A stretch of 64,000 nt of DNA from Sphingobacterium paucimobilis HER1398 (GCF_000416985.1 NZ_ATDL01000007.1:1-64000); one strand, 5' to 3'. Numbered from the stretch's first letter, positions 42,772 to 53,354 are shown. Made by a program: numbers and translations. The notes: generated by a model from the sequence alone, not told the origin.

Positions 42772-44850
42772 ATGAAGAAAATTCCAAGTAAAAAGATAAC
42801 CCCGACTCCTCCTAAATTTAATATGATGTGGCTGTATATTGCCATGATATTAGGTTTTATAGCATTGAATTTTTTGTATAATGGCAGTAGTACACAAGAG
42901 ACTTCTTATGAGAATTTTGAGAAGAACATGCTTCGTACCGGGGATGTCGATAAACTAATCGCTTATAATAAAGGAAATATTGTTGAGGTAGAGGTCTACA
43001 TAAAAAGTGACAAGCTTCAAAACGACCCTAAATATAAAGACCTGGCTCCTTCAGGAAATAGTTTGAGCTTCTCGGCAAATAAAGGTCCACAGTATGTTTT
43101 TTCAGAAGGATCAGCAGAGATTTTGAATCAAAAATTGATTGAATCTCAAAAAGACATGCCTGAAGATATGCCTAAGATATCTGCCAAATGGGAAGAACGC
43201 TCGAATGCATGGGGCGGCTTTTTTATCTCCTTTATCCTACCATTGATTATCATCGTAGCACTATGGATGTTCCTGATGCGCCGTATGGGTGGTGGTGCTG
43301 GAGGCGGTGGCGGACAGATTTTCAACATCGGTAAATCCAAAGCGCAACTTTTTGATAAAGAGTCACAGATCAATATCACTTTTAATGATGTTGCCGGCCT
43401 AGAAGAAGCGAAAACGGAAGTGATGGAAATAGTGGATTTTTTAAAAAATCCAAAGAAATACACGGATTTAGGAGGTAAGATTCCTAAGGGTGCGCTATTG
43501 GTAGGGCCTCCAGGTACAGGTAAAACCTTGTTAGCCAAAGCTGTTGCGGGAGAGGCACAGGTGCCTTTCTTCTCGCTGTCAGGTTCTGATTTCGTGGAGA
43601 TGTTTGTCGGTGTAGGAGCATCACGGGTACGTGACTTATTTAAACAAGCAAAAGAAAAAGCACCATGTATCATCTTTATTGATGAAATTGATGCTATTGG
43701 TAGAGCACGTGGCAAGAACTCAGTGATGGGGGGGAATGATGAGCGTGAGAATACATTGAACCAGTTATTGGTAGAGATGGACGGGTTCGGAACGAACGTA
43801 GGCGTTATTATTCTTGCGGCGACCAACCGTTTGGACGTATTGGATTCGGCATTATTAAGACCGGGACGTTTTGATAGACAGATCTCCATTGATAAGCCAG
43901 ATTTGATCGGTCGTGAGCAGATATTTAATGTACATCTTAAGCCGTTGAAACTAGCGGAAGAAGTTGATGCTAAAAAGCTATCGGCACAGACACCAGGTTT
44001 TGCAGGAGCGGAAATTGCTAACGTCTGTAATGAAGCTGCATTAATAGCTGCCCGTAAAAATAAACGGGCTATCGAGATGCAGGATTTTCAAGATGCCATC
44101 GATCGTGTAATCGGAGGGTTGGAGAAAAAGAATAAGATTATTTCCCCAGAGGAGAAGAAGATTGTTGCCTACCACGAAGCAGGTCATGCTATTGCAGGAT
44201 GGTTCCTCGAGCATGCAGATCCGTTGGTCAAGGTCTCTATAGTACCGCGTGGCGTAGCAGCATTAGGTTATGCCCAGTATTTGCCTAAGGAGCAGTTCTT
44301 GTATACAACAGAGCAATTGTTGGACAGTATGTGCATGACTATGGGCGGACGTGTAGCGGAAGATATCACATTTGGTCGGATCAGTACTGGAGCACAAAAC
44401 GACTTGGAGCGGATTACAAAACTAGCCTATGCAATGACTGCCGTATACGGTATGAATCACAAGGTCGGAAATGTTTCTTTCCGTGACAGTTCTGGTGAAT
44501 CCCAATTCCAAAAGCCATATTCCGATCAGACCGCAGAGTTAATCGATGAAGAAGTAAGGGTATTGGTTGCAGCTGTCTATGAGAGAACAAGACAACTGTT
44601 GCTTGACAAACAGGATGGCTTGATCCGTATTGCTGAGAAGTTGTTGGAAAAAGAAATCTTATTCCAGGCAGATTTAGAGGAGATTTTAGGCAAGCGCCCC
44701 TTCTCTAATCGCACTACTTACGATGAGTTTGTCAATGGAGGTGCAGATGGAGGAGGAGTTCCTCAGACAGAATTACCTATTCCACCGATGCCAGAAGAGA
44801 CTCAAAATTCGGAGCCATCGGAAAAATTGAACGAAGATAACGTATCATAA
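42772..44850 (+). CDS. ftsH: ATP-dependent zinc metalloprotease FtsH
   Basis: This 692-aa inner-membrane protease degrades unassembled or damaged membrane proteins. It has two membrane helices (about 19-38 and 148-167), an extracytoplasmic domain between them, the AAA module with [18 protein letters not shown] (Walker A) and [15 protein letters not shown] (Walker B), and the zinc site [17 protein letters not shown] Gly-rich linker follows the second helix. It is full length and ends with an acidic low-complexity tail. A terminator follows directly. Confidence 0.97.
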   Translation: MKKIPSKKITPTPPKFNMMWLYIAMILGFIALNFLYNGSSTQETSYENFEKNMLRTGDVDKLIAYNKGNIVEVEVYIKSDKLQNDPKYKDLAPSGNSLSFSANKGPQYVFSEGSAEILNQKLIESQKDMPEDMPKISAKWEERSNAWGGFFISFILPLIIIVALWMFLMRRMGGGAGGGGGQIFNIGKSKAQLFDKESQINITFNDVAGLEEAKTEVMEIVDFLKNPKKYTDLGGKIPKGALLVGPPGTGKTLLAKAVAGEAQVPFFSLSGSDFVEMFVGVGASRVRDLFKQAKEKAPCIIFIDEIDAIGRARGKNSVMGGNDERENTLNQLLVEMDGFGTNVGVIILAATNRLDVLDSALLRPGRFDRQISIDKPDLIGREQIFNVHLKPLKLAEEVDAKKLSAQTPGFAGAEIANVCNEAALIAARKNKRAIEMQDFQDAIDRVIGGLEKKNKIISPEEKKIVAYHEAGHAIAGWFLEHADPLVKVSIVPRGVAALGYAQYLPKEQFLYTTEQLLDSMCMTMGGRVAEDITFGRISTGAQNDLERITKLAYAMTAVYGMNHKVGNVSFRDSSGESQFQKPYSDQTAELIDEEVRVLVAAVYERTRQLLLDKQDGLIRIAEKLLEKEILFQADLEEILGKRPFSNRTTYDEFVNGGADGGGVPQTELPIPPMPEETQNSEPSEKLNEDNVS

Positions 44851-44880
44851 AAAATAGAGGGGTTAGCCCCTCTATTTTAT
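44851..44880 (+). terminator. terminator after ftsH
   Basis: AAATAGAGGGG and CCCCTCTATTT form an 11-bp stem with a T-run just after the stop codon. Confidence 0.9.
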
Positions 44881-44952
44881 CTTGAACATGTCCCATGTCG
44901 AAGATTCGACATCGATTTGCACTAACTAGGGAATACCCATTAGAGGATACAT

Positions 44953-45600
44953 ATGAATATCAGAAATACGACTGCCAAGGAAAAAATGCTGAAGAAGATA
45001 CGGCAGGCCCTGCTTCAAAAAAAGGATAACCCACATCCAGATTTTGAAGATTCTGCTCTATATAAAGATGAAGAGGAATCTTTAGACCTAACCTTTGCAC
45101 GGGAGTTGACAGATATTGGAGGACAATTTGTGTACTGTGATGGCGAGATTTCTGTTATAGAAAACTTAATTGGACTTGTCGAGGAATTGGGCGTAACCAA
45201 GATCTATGCCTGGGAGCCAGCGGTACAGGTACTATTGAAACACTATGGCTTCCCTTACCTCGCTACAGATAAAGACTTTGAAAGTGCTGAGGTCGGTATC
45301 ACGGCATGCGAGGCATTGGTGGCGCGTAATGGAAGTGTCATGCTGTCCAATGCAAATGCAGGGGGGCGTCGACTGAGTATCTATCCGCCGATACATATCG
45401 TCTTAGCCAAAGCTTCGCAACTCGTAATGGATATAAGACATGGTTTGGCACAAATAAAGGATCGTTATCCAACTTACCTCCCTTCTATGATAACCACGAT
45501 AACAGGACCGAGCCGCACAGCAGATATTGAGAAAAAAATAGTATTGGGTGCGCACGGACCAAAACAACTCTACGTTTTTTTGATTGAAGACAGATTCTAA
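44953..45600 (+). CDS. LUD-domain protein (LutC-like)
   Basis: This 215-aa protein matches the lactate-utilization LutC/YkgG family, with GITACEALVARNGSVMLSN and the C-terminal TTITGPSRTADIEKKIVLGAHGPKQL split by a few residues. LutC works with the iron-sulfur proteins LutA and LutB in other bacteria, but those are not here, so its function in this organism is uncertain. The rhomboid gene follows after 6 bp. Confidence 0.87.
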   Translation: MNIRNTTAKEKMLKKIRQALLQKKDNPHPDFEDSALYKDEEESLDLTFARELTDIGGQFVYCDGEISVIENLIGLVEELGVTKIYAWEPAVQVLLKHYGFPYLATDKDFESAEVGITACEALVARNGSVMLSNANAGGRRLSIYPPIHIVLAKASQLVMDIRHGLAQIKDRYPTYLPSMITTITGPSRTADIEKKIVLGAHGPKQLYVFLIEDRF

Positions 45601-45606
45601 AGACAA

Positions 45607-46236
45607 ATGATTCAACAATATATATTACAGACACCGGTAGCTTCTATCCTATTTGCTGTTACGATAGCCACCAGTATATATGCTTTTTCAAACCCACAGC
45701 TTTACGCTTCCATGATGTTGCACCCTTATAGTGTACATCGCGATAAGCGTAAATGGTATACGGTATTTACCAGCGGTATTATACATGCCGATTGGGGGCA
45801 TCTGCTCTTCAATATGATTACCTTTTACTATTTCGGTTTTGCGTTGGAGAGCTTTTTTGTACAGGTAAGTGGTGATATAGGACACCTGTATTTTGCGCTT
45901 TTGTATATCTTAAGTTTGGTGTTGAGTGATATTCCTACGATCGTACAACAGAAAAATAATCCTGGTTATTACAGTCTAGGAGCCTCTGGTGCGATATCCG
46001 CTGCTTTATTTGGCTATATTCTTTTTCAACCCAAAGCCATGCTCGGCATATTTATGATTATTCCCATGCCAGCATACGTGTTTGCAGTGCTCTATATAGG
46101 ATACTGTATTTGGGCATCTAAGAATTCCAACGATCGTATTAATCACGATGCTCACCTATTCGGAGCGCTTTCGGGGATACTGATTACAATTCTGTTTTAC
46201 CCATGGATCTTTAGACATTTTATTGATCAGTTCTAG
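45607..46236 (+). CDS. rhomboid-family intramembrane serine protease
   Basis: This 209-aa protein has about six membrane helices. The catalytic serine is in SLGASGAISAALFGY (about residues 124-138), and the histidine in NHDAHLFGALSGI (about 178-190). A rhomboid HxxxN-type segment is in HADWGHLLFNMITFY. Substrates are unknown. It forms an operon with the LUD gene and converges on the comM gene, 1 bp apart. Confidence 0.92.
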   Translation: MIQQYILQTPVASILFAVTIATSIYAFSNPQLYASMMLHPYSVHRDKRKWYTVFTSGIIHADWGHLLFNMITFYYFGFALESFFVQVSGDIGHLYFALLYILSLVLSDIPTIVQQKNNPGYYSLGASGAISAALFGYILFQPKAMLGIFMIIPMPAYVFAVLYIGYCIWASKNSNDRINHDAHLFGALSGILITILFYPWIFRHFIDQF

Positions 46237-46237
46237 C

Positions 46238-47776
46238 TTACCCTATCCAGGTCTCTCTATCCAGGTTCCTGAATTGTATGGCCTCCGCAAGATGCCGATT
46301 TAGGATGTGTGACTCTTCGTCCATATCAGCTATGGTCCGTGCGACTTTGAGTATACGATCGTAAGCTCGAGCAGACAAGTTGAGACGTTCCATTGCGTTC
46401 TTAAGAAGTTGTTTGCCCGACTCATCCAGTAAGCATAGTTTTTGGACATACTGTGTGGACATTTGTGCGTTGCAATGGATCAGCTTTTCGCTGATAAATC
46501 GTTGCTCTTGAATTGTTCGCGCTTGCATGACACGCTGTCTTATTGTTTCGCTTTTTTCTGACTCACCATGATCTGTCAATTCATCGAACGCTACTGGGGT
46601 GACTTCGATGTGCAAATCGATTCGATCCAATAATGGGCCAGAGATCTTACTCAAATAGCGCTGCACGGCGAGCGATCCGCAGAGGCACTCCTTGTCGGGG
46701 TGATTATAATATCCACAAGGGCAGGGATTCATAGCAGCAACCAGCATGAAACTGGCTGGGTAATCGACTGTGAATCGGGCTCGGGAGATGGTGATACTTC
46801 TTGATTCCAACGGTTGGCGCATGACCTCAAGAACTGAACGCTTAAATTCGGGCAGTTCATCCAAAAAGAGAACCCCATTATGTGCTAGTGATATTTCTCC
46901 AGGTTGTGGACTGCTGCCTCCGCCGACCAGAGCGATATCTGAAATAGTATGATGCGGAGCGAGAAATGGTCGCGTGGTCATCAGCGATTCCTTTTGCGAA
47001 AGATGGCCAGAGACCGAGTGTATTTTGGTTGTCTCTAGAGATTCTTCAAATGTGAGAGCAGGAAGTATGGAAGGAAGACGTTTGGCAAGCATTGTTTTTC
47101 CAGCTCCAGGAGGGCCGATCAATATGATATTGTGGCCACCAGCGGCAGCAATTTCCAATGCCCTTTTAATGTTTTGCTGCCCCTTGACGTCGGCAAAATC
47201 CAGTTCGGTTGTGACGAAATCGGTAGATGCATCGACCGCAGAATCTCTTTCGGTGTGTATTAGTGGGGTCTTTTCATTAAAGAAGTCAACAACCTGTTGT
47301 AGGTGTTCGATACCGAATGCGTCGATGCCGTTGACAACGGCAGCTTCGGCTGCATTGATATGAGGTAATATAATACCTTTGAAACCATCTTGTTTTGCTT
47401 GTATAGCGATAGGAAGAACACCTTTTACAGGTTGTACACTGCCATCTAAGGATAGTTCGCCCAAGATGATGTAATCGGCCAATTTTTGATCCGAGATCTG
47501 TGACGAAGCTGCAAGGATACCAATGGCTATAGTAAGATCATAAGCCGATCCCTCTTTACGGATGTCTGCGGGTGCCAAATTGACAACGATTTTCTGTCTT
47601 GGCATGCGGCATCCAATTGACAATATGGCGCTTTCTATACGTTGCAAGCTTTCTTTTATAGCGTTATCAGGAAGGCCTACGATATAATATTTAGTGCCAG
47701 TCGAAACATTAACCTCGACCGATATAGTGGTAGCTTCTATTCCGTAAACTGCACTACTAAAGGTTTTTACGAGCAT
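46238..47776 (-). CDS. comM: YifB/ComM-family Mg-chelatase-like AAA ATPase
   Basis: This 512-aa protein has an N-terminal Lon-like domain (about 1-165), an AAA core with [21 protein letters not shown] (Walker A) and [20 protein letters not shown] (Walker B), cysteines in [17 protein letters not shown], and a C-terminal helical domain. In Gram-negative bacteria ComM is a helicase that promotes branch migration during natural transformation. No competence genes are nearby. Confidence 0.93.
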   Translation of the reverse strand: MLVKTFSSAVYGIEATTISVEVNVSTGTKYYIVGLPDNAIKESLQRIESAILSIGCRMPRQKIVVNLAPADIRKEGSAYDLTIAIGILAASSQISDQKLADYIILGELSLDGSVQPVKGVLPIAIQAKQDGFKGIILPHINAAEAAVVNGIDAFGIEHLQQVVDFFNEKTPLIHTERDSAVDASTDFVTTELDFADVKGQQNIKRALEIAAAGGHNIILIGPPGAGKTMLAKRLPSILPALTFEESLETTKIHSVSGHLSQKESLMTTRPFLAPHHTISDIALVGGGSSPQPGEISLAHNGVLFLDELPEFKRSVLEVMRQPLESRSITISRARFTVDYPASFMLVAAMNPCPCGYYNHPDKECLCGSLAVQRYLSKISGPLLDRIDLHIEVTPVAFDELTDHGESEKSETIRQRVMQARTIQEQRFISEKLIHCNAQMSTQYVQKLCLLDESGKQLLKNAMERLNLSARAYDRILKVARTIADMDEESHILNRHLAEAIQFRNLDRETWIG

Positions 47777-47980
47777 AGGTCATAAAGTTGGTTTAGGCTA
47801 AAGATAAATAAAATAAACTAATCAAAGTTGTTAGTTTGGACTTGTTTTTGCTGTTTTCTGATAAATGTGCTATATTATAAGAGGAAAGATCTATTTGGTT
47901 TATTTATTTTAAACGATTTGGTCTTTTTATTGTTTATCTAATATACACACATACTCTGCTCTGATGATCAGAATAAGTAA
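47777..47980. other. intergenic between comM and YtxH gene
   Basis: This AT-rich region separates divergent genes. I see no consensus promoter and no gene. Confidence 0.5.
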
Positions 47981-48090
47981 ATGACAGATAAAAAACAAAT
48001 TAAACATATATGAAATACTCTTGGTTAGCGAAGAACAAAGCCCATGAGTATTCCATATGACAGAAAAAAACAAATTAAACATATATGAAA
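47981..48090 (+). repeat. duplicated leader upstream of the YtxH gene
   Basis: A segment of about 35 nt (47981-48015) starting atgacaga and ending catatatgaaa recurs at 48057-48090 with one indel, 75-76 bp apart. The second copy supplies the start of the YtxH gene. Between them GAAATACTC and GAGTATTC are inverted. Confidence 0.8.
48010..48060 (+). other. possible 16-codon leader ORF
   Basis: The first copy of the duplicated leader places an ATG at 48010 in the same context as the real YtxH start. It opens a 16-codon frame ending in TGA at 48058-48060. It is either a by-product of the duplication or an upstream ORF that tunes translation. Confidence 0.3.
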
Positions 48091-48354
48091 GATAGCGGTA
48101 AAGTTGTAGCAGCATTGCTTGCGGGATTGGCAGCAGGAGCAGTATTGGGTGTCTTATTTGCACCAGAGAAGGGAACAGAAACGAGAGAGAAGATCAATGA
48201 ATCATTAGCAGATTTGGGAGATGCACTTAAAGAACGTGCAGAGGAGCAGCTGGATCAACTGAATGACTTTAAAGAAAAGGTTCTCGCTATGGTGAAAACA
48301 AAAGTTTCTAAGGCGGAAAACTTTTTGGATGAGGAGATTGAAGAACATGCTTAG
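48085..48354 (+). CDS. YtxH-domain protein
   Basis: This 89-aa protein begins with a Gly/Ala-rich membrane segment (VVAALLAGLAAGAVLGVLFAPEKGTETREKI) followed by an amphipathic coiled tail. YtxH proteins are stress-linked envelope proteins without known activity. It heads a cluster of three genes on one strand. Confidence 0.9.
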   Translation: MKDSGKVVAALLAGLAAGAVLGVLFAPEKGTETREKINESLADLGDALKERAEEQLDQLNDFKEKVLAMVKTKVSKAENFLDEEIEEHA

Positions 48355-48400
48355 TTTAGGCATGGGGTCAATTCAAAATCTAAAGAGACATAGTAGTTTA

Positions 48401-48432
48401 TGAAGTACAGGTGCCAAAAATGCTGTACTTCA
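48401..48432 (+). terminator. hairpin between YtxH and holin-like genes
   Basis: TGAAGTACAG and CTGTACTTCA form a perfect 10-bp stem without a strong T-run. It may be a processing site or a weak terminator. Confidence 0.5.
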
Positions 48433-48453
48433 TATTCATTTAAATAAAATAAA

Positions 48454-48921
48454 ATGAGTGATCAAAAATTTTCGTTTTCAGGCAGTTTTCAAAAGGCAAA
48501 GGAATATGTCGATACACAGGTAGAATTGTTGAAGCTAAAAGCGATAGCCCGGGCAGGACGCATTATTGGTACATTGGTTTTGGATGCAACCAAGTTGTTG
48601 CTGACTTTGATAATTATCTTCTTCTTTTCCTTAGCTCTTGGTTTTTTTCTTGGAGAACTCTTGGGAAGTTATGCCCTAGGCTTTCTGGTCACAGGCGGAA
48701 TTTTTTTGGTTATACTACTTATTATTCGTGCCTTTGAACCAAAGTTAGAGGCTAAGTTTATGGATCTGACGATACGTCGAGTTCTTGGTAAATGGCAAGA
48801 CGACGATTTGTTCGAAGAAAACCAACAGGCAAGGAACTCTTACGAAGAAACGAGCGCTTTTGGAGGACAGAATGCACAAGCGGAGAACAAAACTACACAG
48901 GAAGATGAAATCAAAAATTAA
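48454..48921 (+). CDS. holin-like membrane protein (DUF1469 / phage holin superfamily III type)
   Basis: This 155-aa protein has two membrane helices at about 45-70 and 74-95 (LLLTLIIIFFFSLALGFFLGELLG, LGFLVTGGIFLVILLIIRAF). A basic amphipathic N-terminus and an acidic Gln/Glu-rich tail flank them. Chromosomal members are not phage genes and probably act in the envelope. Its end overlaps the next gene by 17 bp. Confidence 0.82.
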   Translation: MSDQKFSFSGSFQKAKEYVDTQVELLKLKAIARAGRIIGTLVLDATKLLLTLIIIFFFSLALGFFLGELLGSYALGFLVTGGIFLVILLIIRAFEPKLEAKFMDLTIRRVLGKWQDDDLFEENQQARNSYEETSAFGGQNAQAENKTTQEDEIKN

Positions 48922-49429
48922 TAATATAGAAGATCTTAGGGTAGAGATAGCACGTCTAAGTCAACTCAAAAAAGAGCAAGAGTGCTATCTGGCTGATCAA
49001 TATCTATTGCTTAAACATAAGGTAGAGGCACCTGCGCGACTTATCAATACACTGACGTCAAGTATACCTGGTGTTGATTTTGTAAAAGGTCTTTTCTCTG
49101 CATTTGGAGGAGGAGGGGCGACGAAAGTAGGTGCCGCAGATCAAAGTAACTGGATGGCACGTGCACTTCAATTGGGGCTACCTTTGATTTTGAACAGAAC
49201 ATTCCTCAAAAATTCGGGATGGTTAAAAAAAGCAATTGTATTACTGGCATCAGATAGTGCAGTAGCGCAGGTGACACAAGGTAAAGTAAGTTCGTTGGCA
49301 TCCAAGTTAGCTAAGTTTGTAAGACCAAAGAAATCCAAAAAGAAACACAAAGATATAGCCCCTCTAGAAGAACTCGAGAGTCAGGATGTTGTTAACTTCG
49401 GAATACCGCCAGATAGCGAAACCTACTAA
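48905..49429 (+). CDS. conserved hypothetical protein of the YtxH cluster
   Basis: This protein of about 174 aa has an N-terminal coiled coil ([20 protein letters not shown]), a Gly-rich middle and a basic tail. There is no clear catalytic motif. The ATG at 48905 overlaps the end of the upstream gene, which indicates coupling. Similar trios occur in Bacteroidota next to envelope-stress genes. It converges on the fcl gene, overlapping by 4 bp. Confidence 0.75.
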   Translation: MKSKINNIEDLRVEIARLSQLKKEQECYLADQYLLLKHKVEAPARLINTLTSSIPGVDFVKGLFSAFGGGGATKVGAADQSNWMARALQLGLPLILNRTFLKNSGWLKKAIVLLASDSAVAQVTQGKVSSLASKLAKFVRPKKSKKKHKDIAPLEELESQDVVNFGIPPDSETY

Positions 49430-50355
49430 CAGTGTTTCGCTATGAAATCCGCATAAGCAAGGCGTATTCCTTCTTCTAGACCAATTCGATGTTGCCAGCC
49501 CAACTGGTGCAATTTGCTTACATCCATGAGTTTGCGAGGTGTTCCATCTGGCTTACTGCTGTCAAAAGTTAATTCCCCCTCATAGCCAACAATCTTCTTG
49601 ATCATAAGTGCGAGGTCTTTGATACTGATATCTTCGCCGACACCGATATTGATAAATTGCTCTTCATCATAGTTGTTCATCAAGAAGACACAGGCATCAG
49701 CAAGATCCGTTGAAAATAAGAACTCCCTTAAAGGAGTTCCCGTACCCCATATTACTACTTCCGGGACGTTACTGGTTTTGGCTTCATGAAAACGGCGAAT
49801 CAAGGCAGGCAGTACATGTGAGTTCTCTGGATGGTAGTTGTCATTATAGCCATACAGATTGGTCGGCATTACCGAGATAAAATTGTCCCCATACTGGCTT
49901 CTGTATGCTTCACACATCTTTATACCCGCTATCTTAGCGATAGCATATGGTTCGTTGGTATGTTCCAATGTACCTGTCAATAGATAATCTTCCTTCAGAG
50001 GTTGAGGAGCAAGCTTAGGATAGATACAAGAAGAGCCTAGGAACAACAGTTTCTTGACTTCGTTAACATGTGCCTGGTGAATGATATTACTCTGTATAGC
50101 GATGTTCTCATAAATGAAATCGGCCCTATAGGTGTTGTTCGCAATGATGCCTCCTACTTTGGCAGCAGCCAAGAAGACATACTCAGGCTTTTCCGATGCA
50201 AAGAAAGTCGCTACATCCCCCTGGTTGCGAAGATCCAATTCCTTAGAGGTTCGAGTAACCACATTGGTATAACCTTCGCGCTTTAATTTCTCATATATCG
50301 CAGACCCCACCATACCCCTATGGCCGGCTACGTAGATCTTAGCATTTTTTTCCAC
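49426..50355 (-). CDS. fcl: GDP-L-fucose synthase
   Basis: This 309-aa SDR epimerase/reductase converts GDP-4-keto-6-deoxymannose to GDP-L-fucose. It has the Rossmann motif [14 protein letters not shown], the catalytic block [18 protein letters not shown], and [20 protein letters not shown] (YxxxK). GDP-fucose is a donor for surface glycans; the upstream enzyme Gmd is not in the window. It has its own promoter, which resembles that of the flippase gene. Confidence 0.95.
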   Translation of the reverse strand: MEKNAKIYVAGHRGMVGSAIYEKLKREGYTNVVTRTSKELDLRNQGDVATFFASEKPEYVFLAAAKVGGIIANNTYRADFIYENIAIQSNIIHQAHVNEVKKLLFLGSSCIYPKLAPQPLKEDYLLTGTLEHTNEPYAIAKIAGIKMCEAYRSQYGDNFISVMPTNLYGYNDNYHPENSHVLPALIRRFHEAKTSNVPEVVIWGTGTPLREFLFSTDLADACVFLMNNYDEEQFINIGVGEDISIKDLALMIKKIVGYEGELTFDSSKPDGTPRKLMDVSKLHQLGWQHRIGLEEGIRLAYADFIAKHC

Positions 50356-50377
50356 GTCAATGTATTGAATGTTACTG

Positions 50378-50408
50378 CAAACCTACATAAATTCGGCATC
50401 GCACGCAA
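50378..50408 (-). promoter_or_regulatory. promoter of fcl
   Basis: On the minus strand TTG (50408-50406), a 20-bp spacer and TAGGTTTG (50385-50378) match the Bacteroidota consensus. Transcription should start about 16 nt before the ATG. The 17 bp ending in TAGGTTTG are the same as upstream of the flippase gene. Confidence 0.8.
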
Positions 50409-50605
50409 TATAATCCGGGTGTAATATAAAATATCGACCTGCATACATAACGACAGACCCTAAAGCCCTATACAGGCCATTTCGCATCAGAAACCTACAT
50501 GCTATAATACGAAGTATCCCATAAATCGATTTTTATACCAGTCCACTTCCAATTATATTTTTTATAGAGGAAATATAAGTTTATTTTTGCGACTTAATAT
50601 TTGTT

Positions 50606-51253
50606 ATGGGTAAGGATAAACTGAGAAAATTCGCAGAGATAGCGACTTTTAAAAATGTGGTACAATTGGATGCTGGCAAAGCATATAAAGGTAAATGGTC
50701 CAGTGCGTTCTTCGGAAACAACAAGCCATTGATCCTCGAATTGGCCTGTGGAAAAGGAGAATATACTGTCAATTTAGCTCAACTGTTCCCAGAAACGAAC
50801 TTTATTGGCATTGATTATAAAGGGAACCGTATTTGGAGAGGTGCCAAGACAGCACTGGAAGAAGGGATCGATAATGTTGGTTTTTTACGTATTCAGATCG
50901 AAACCATTTTGGAATACTTCGAAGAGAATGAGGTATCCGAAATTTGGATCACGTTTCCCGACCCCCAACCCCAAGACAGCAGAGAGAAAAAGCGGTTGAC
51001 AAACCCAACCTTTCTCAACCGGTACAAGATTATTTTGAAAGAAGGAGGTATTATGCACCTAAAAACTGATAATGACGGTTTTTACAACTATACCTTAGAG
51101 CAGATACAGCAGCAAAGCCTTCCTGTGCTTAAGGAAACAACAGACCTGTATAAGTCAGACCTCGTTGATCAGGTGCTTTCAATAAAGACCTATTACGAGA
51201 AAAAATACCTTGCCGTAGATAAAAACATAAACTACGTCGAATGGAAGTTCTAA
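50606..51253 (+). CDS. trmB: tRNA (guanine-N7-)-methyltransferase
   Basis: This 215-aa enzyme methylates G46 of tRNAs. The SAM motif is ILELACGKGEYTVNLA (about residues 48-63) and the family block is WITFPDPQPQDSREKKRLTN (about 114-133). TATTTTTG at 50582 resembles a -7 element but lacks a well-placed TTG. It is a single gene followed by a strong terminator. Confidence 0.95.
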   Translation: MGKDKLRKFAEIATFKNVVQLDAGKAYKGKWSSAFFGNNKPLILELACGKGEYTVNLAQLFPETNFIGIDYKGNRIWRGAKTALEEGIDNVGFLRIQIETILEYFEENEVSEIWITFPDPQPQDSREKKRLTNPTFLNRYKIILKEGGIMHLKTDNDGFYNYTLEQIQQQSLPVLKETTDLYKSDLVDQVLSIKTYYEKKYLAVDKNINYVEWKF

Positions 51254-51265
51254 AATAGCTCCCAT

Positions 51266-51301
51266 AAAAAAAGCCTTAAGTGTACACTTAAGGCTTTTTT
51301 A
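51266..51301. terminator. bidirectional terminator
   Basis: AAAAGCCTTAAGTG and CACTTAAGGCTTTT form a long perfect palindrome between the convergent trmB and trhO genes. Confidence 0.9.
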
Positions 51302-51303
51302 TA

Positions 51304-52287
51304 TTAGTTGCTTTCCACTTTGGGGGCAAAATTCTTGTGCTTGCGCTTCGAGATCTTCTCTATGTTTACAGGTTGTGGAATTTTTACATAATAGCCAGTA
51401 CCATCATATTCTCTCTTGTTGGGGCTCTCCATACAAGCTTCTGAGCAACAGCCATCCAGCTCTTCGCCACAGGCATCACACTGGGTGAAATGCTCATTAC
51501 AGGTAGGATTGGCACAGTTGATCATTTTTGGCGTGGTCTTGCCACAGTTCTTGCATGTCGAGATGACGACAGGATTGGTCGAATTGACTTCAACGGTGAC
51601 ACGGTTGTCGAAAACATAGCATTTACCCTCAAAATCCTTTCCGCCTGCTTCCTTGCCATATTTGATAATACCACCATGCAACTGGTATACATCTTCAAAT
51701 CCTTCCTTCAATAACAGTGCAGAGGCTTTCTCACATTTGATTCCACCGGTGCAGTACGTAAGGATCTTTTTACCTTTATATTGTTCGAGTTCTTTTACTT
51801 TCTCCGGGAATTCTCTGAAATTCTCGATGTCCAGCGTGATCGCATTCTTGAAGCGGCCTACATTATGCTCGTAGTTAGAACGTACATCCAGAATAACAAC
51901 ATCCTCGCGGTCCTTCATCGCCATAAAATCCTTTGGCTCCAAGTGTATGCCTGTCTGCTGATTCGGATCGATCTCCTTGGGATCACGAAGCCCCGAGTGT
52001 ACGATCTCCGGTTTATAGCGGCAGTGCATTTTAATAAAGGAAGGCTCCTCGACATCGTCAATCTTAAATTCGGTGTGATTGAATCGTCCATCCGCATATA
52101 TGGCGTCCATATAAGCCTTACAGGCTTCTGGTGTACCCGATACAGTGCCATTGAGGCCCTCATCGGCAACAATGATCCGTCCGACTAGATCGAGAGATTT
52201 ACAGAATTCGAGGTGTTCTGAAGCAAATTGCTCCGCATTTTCGATGGGGCTGTAACAGTAGTACAGCAACGTTTGATAGTTTGTCAT
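51304..52287 (-). CDS. trhO: tRNA uridine 5-hydroxylase, rhodanese type
   Basis: This 327-aa YceA/TrhO protein makes 5-hydroxyuridine at the tRNA wobble position in an oxygen-dependent reaction. It has an N-terminal acylphosphatase-like part, a rhodanese domain with catalytic cysteine in ILTYCTGGIKCEKASALLL, and a Cys-rich C-terminus (CKNCGKTTP, NPTCNEHFTQCDACGEE) that probably binds zinc. A TAACTTTG-like -7 element lies at 52338-52345 on the minus strand, but its TTG spacing is short (16 bp). Confidence 0.92.
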   Translation of the reverse strand: MTNYQTLLYYCYSPIENAEQFASEHLEFCKSLDLVGRIIVADEGLNGTVSGTPEACKAYMDAIYADGRFNHTEFKIDDVEEPSFIKMHCRYKPEIVHSGLRDPKEIDPNQQTGIHLEPKDFMAMKDREDVVILDVRSNYEHNVGRFKNAITLDIENFREFPEKVKELEQYKGKKILTYCTGGIKCEKASALLLKEGFEDVYQLHGGIIKYGKEAGGKDFEGKCYVFDNRVTVEVNSTNPVVISTCKNCGKTTPKMINCANPTCNEHFTQCDACGEELDGCCSEACMESPNKREYDGTGYYVKIPQPVNIEKISKRKHKNFAPKVESN

Positions 52288-52377
52288 ATGTGCATTGATA
52301 CCGCTGCAAACGGCGTTTAATGTTTCAATTAATGAGGCAAAGTTAACTAAAAAGCAGAAATCAAAAAATGACGAATG

Positions 52378-52614
52378 TCACTTTTTGACCAAAGGATGTA
52401 ATAAATATTCAAGACCATTGACTTTGATCTCGTAGAGGGTGGCTAGCAGAATGCCCATCTTGCCCGCTGGAAACCCTTTCTGCTTGTACCAAGCCAGGTA
52501 AGGTTCGGGAAGTTTGTATAGCGTCCACCCTTGGTATTTACCATAGGGCATCTTATTGTTTGCCAATTCGATAAGAAGCTCTGGATTGAGCATACTATTC
52601 TCTTGTTTTGCCAT
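52378..52614 (-). CDS. DUF3820-family small protein
   Basis: This 78-aa protein matches DUF3820, with MPYGKYQGWTLYKLPEPYLAWY at about residues 18-39. The family is called a putative virulence factor on weak grounds and has no established activity. It overlaps the end of the upstream glycosyltransferase gene by 20 bp, so it is translated with it. Confidence 0.85.
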   Translation of the reverse strand: MAKQENSMLNPELLIELANNKMPYGKYQGWTLYKLPEPYLAWYKQKGFPAGKMGILLATLYEIKVNGLEYLLHPLVKK

Positions 52615-53347
52615 GTTTAAGTCTGTGTTTGATCAGTCGCAACGCGATAATACCATGATTGATCCAGTTAGAAAATACACCATAGTGTTTTCGAAATATG
52701 GCATAGCGTTCCTTTAGGCTTTTGCGATGCCGTTTTTGAGACATACCTCCGACAAGATACCGAGCCACATAATGTTGTACATTTTGCGTGGATTTCGCTT
52801 TTTTTGCAGCACGTATTACCCAATCGATGTCAGCACTTAATTTATATTGAAGGTCATAAGGATCTGCAATGTCCCTTTTGACATAGATAGCCTGATGGCA
52901 GATATTCATCCCATAGCGAAAGGACTTCCAGTCAAAATGCTCCGGTGCTTTGTGCCTGCGATCGGCGACAATATGCCGCTGTTCGTCCACCAATTTCGTC
53001 TCGCCGTAAATGATATCAGCTCCCTTGCCCTTTTCAACAATACACTGGATGGTGTCACGGTCATAAAGCTCATCCCCCGAGTTCAGGAAAAGAACATAAT
53101 CGCCAGTTGCCAAGGCCAGGCCCTTATTCATCGCATCATAGATGCCTTCATCCTTCTCGGAAATGATCGTCGAGATACGGTCCGCATAACTACGGATGAC
53201 CTCCATAGTACCATCTGTAGAAGCACCATCTACAATAATATATTCAATATTAGGGTACGATTGCTCCAATACGGAAGAAATCGTATAGGTAATATCCCTT
53301 ACATTATTATAGACAATGGTAATTATTGATATTTTGACGTTGTTCAC
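52595..53347 (-). CDS. GT2-family glycosyltransferase
   Basis: This 250-aa GT-A fold enzyme begins ISIITIVYNNVRDITYTISS and has YIIVDGASTDGTMEVIRSYA and the metal-binding region LFLNSGDELYD. It most resembles WcaE-like transferases of colanic-acid type loci. Donor and acceptor are unknown. It lies 7 bp after the second glycosyltransferase gene, so the two are in one operon. Confidence 0.9.
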   Translation of the reverse strand: MNNVKISIITIVYNNVRDITYTISSVLEQSYPNIEYIIVDGASTDGTMEVIRSYADRISTIISEKDEGIYDAMNKGLALATGDYVLFLNSGDELYDRDTIQCIVEKGKGADIIYGETKLVDEQRHIVADRRHKAPEHFDWKSFRYGMNICHQAIYVKRDIADPYDLQYKLSADIDWVIRAAKKAKSTQNVQHYVARYLVGGMSQKRHRKSLKERYAIFRKHYGVFSNWINHGIIALRLIKHRLKHGKTRE

Positions 53348-53354
53348 GGTTTTT

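Noticed and set aside
43146..43889. Minus-strand 247-codon frame inside ftsH
   Set aside because: It is fully contained in the highly conserved AAA domain on the other strand; composition is that of an antisense shadow.
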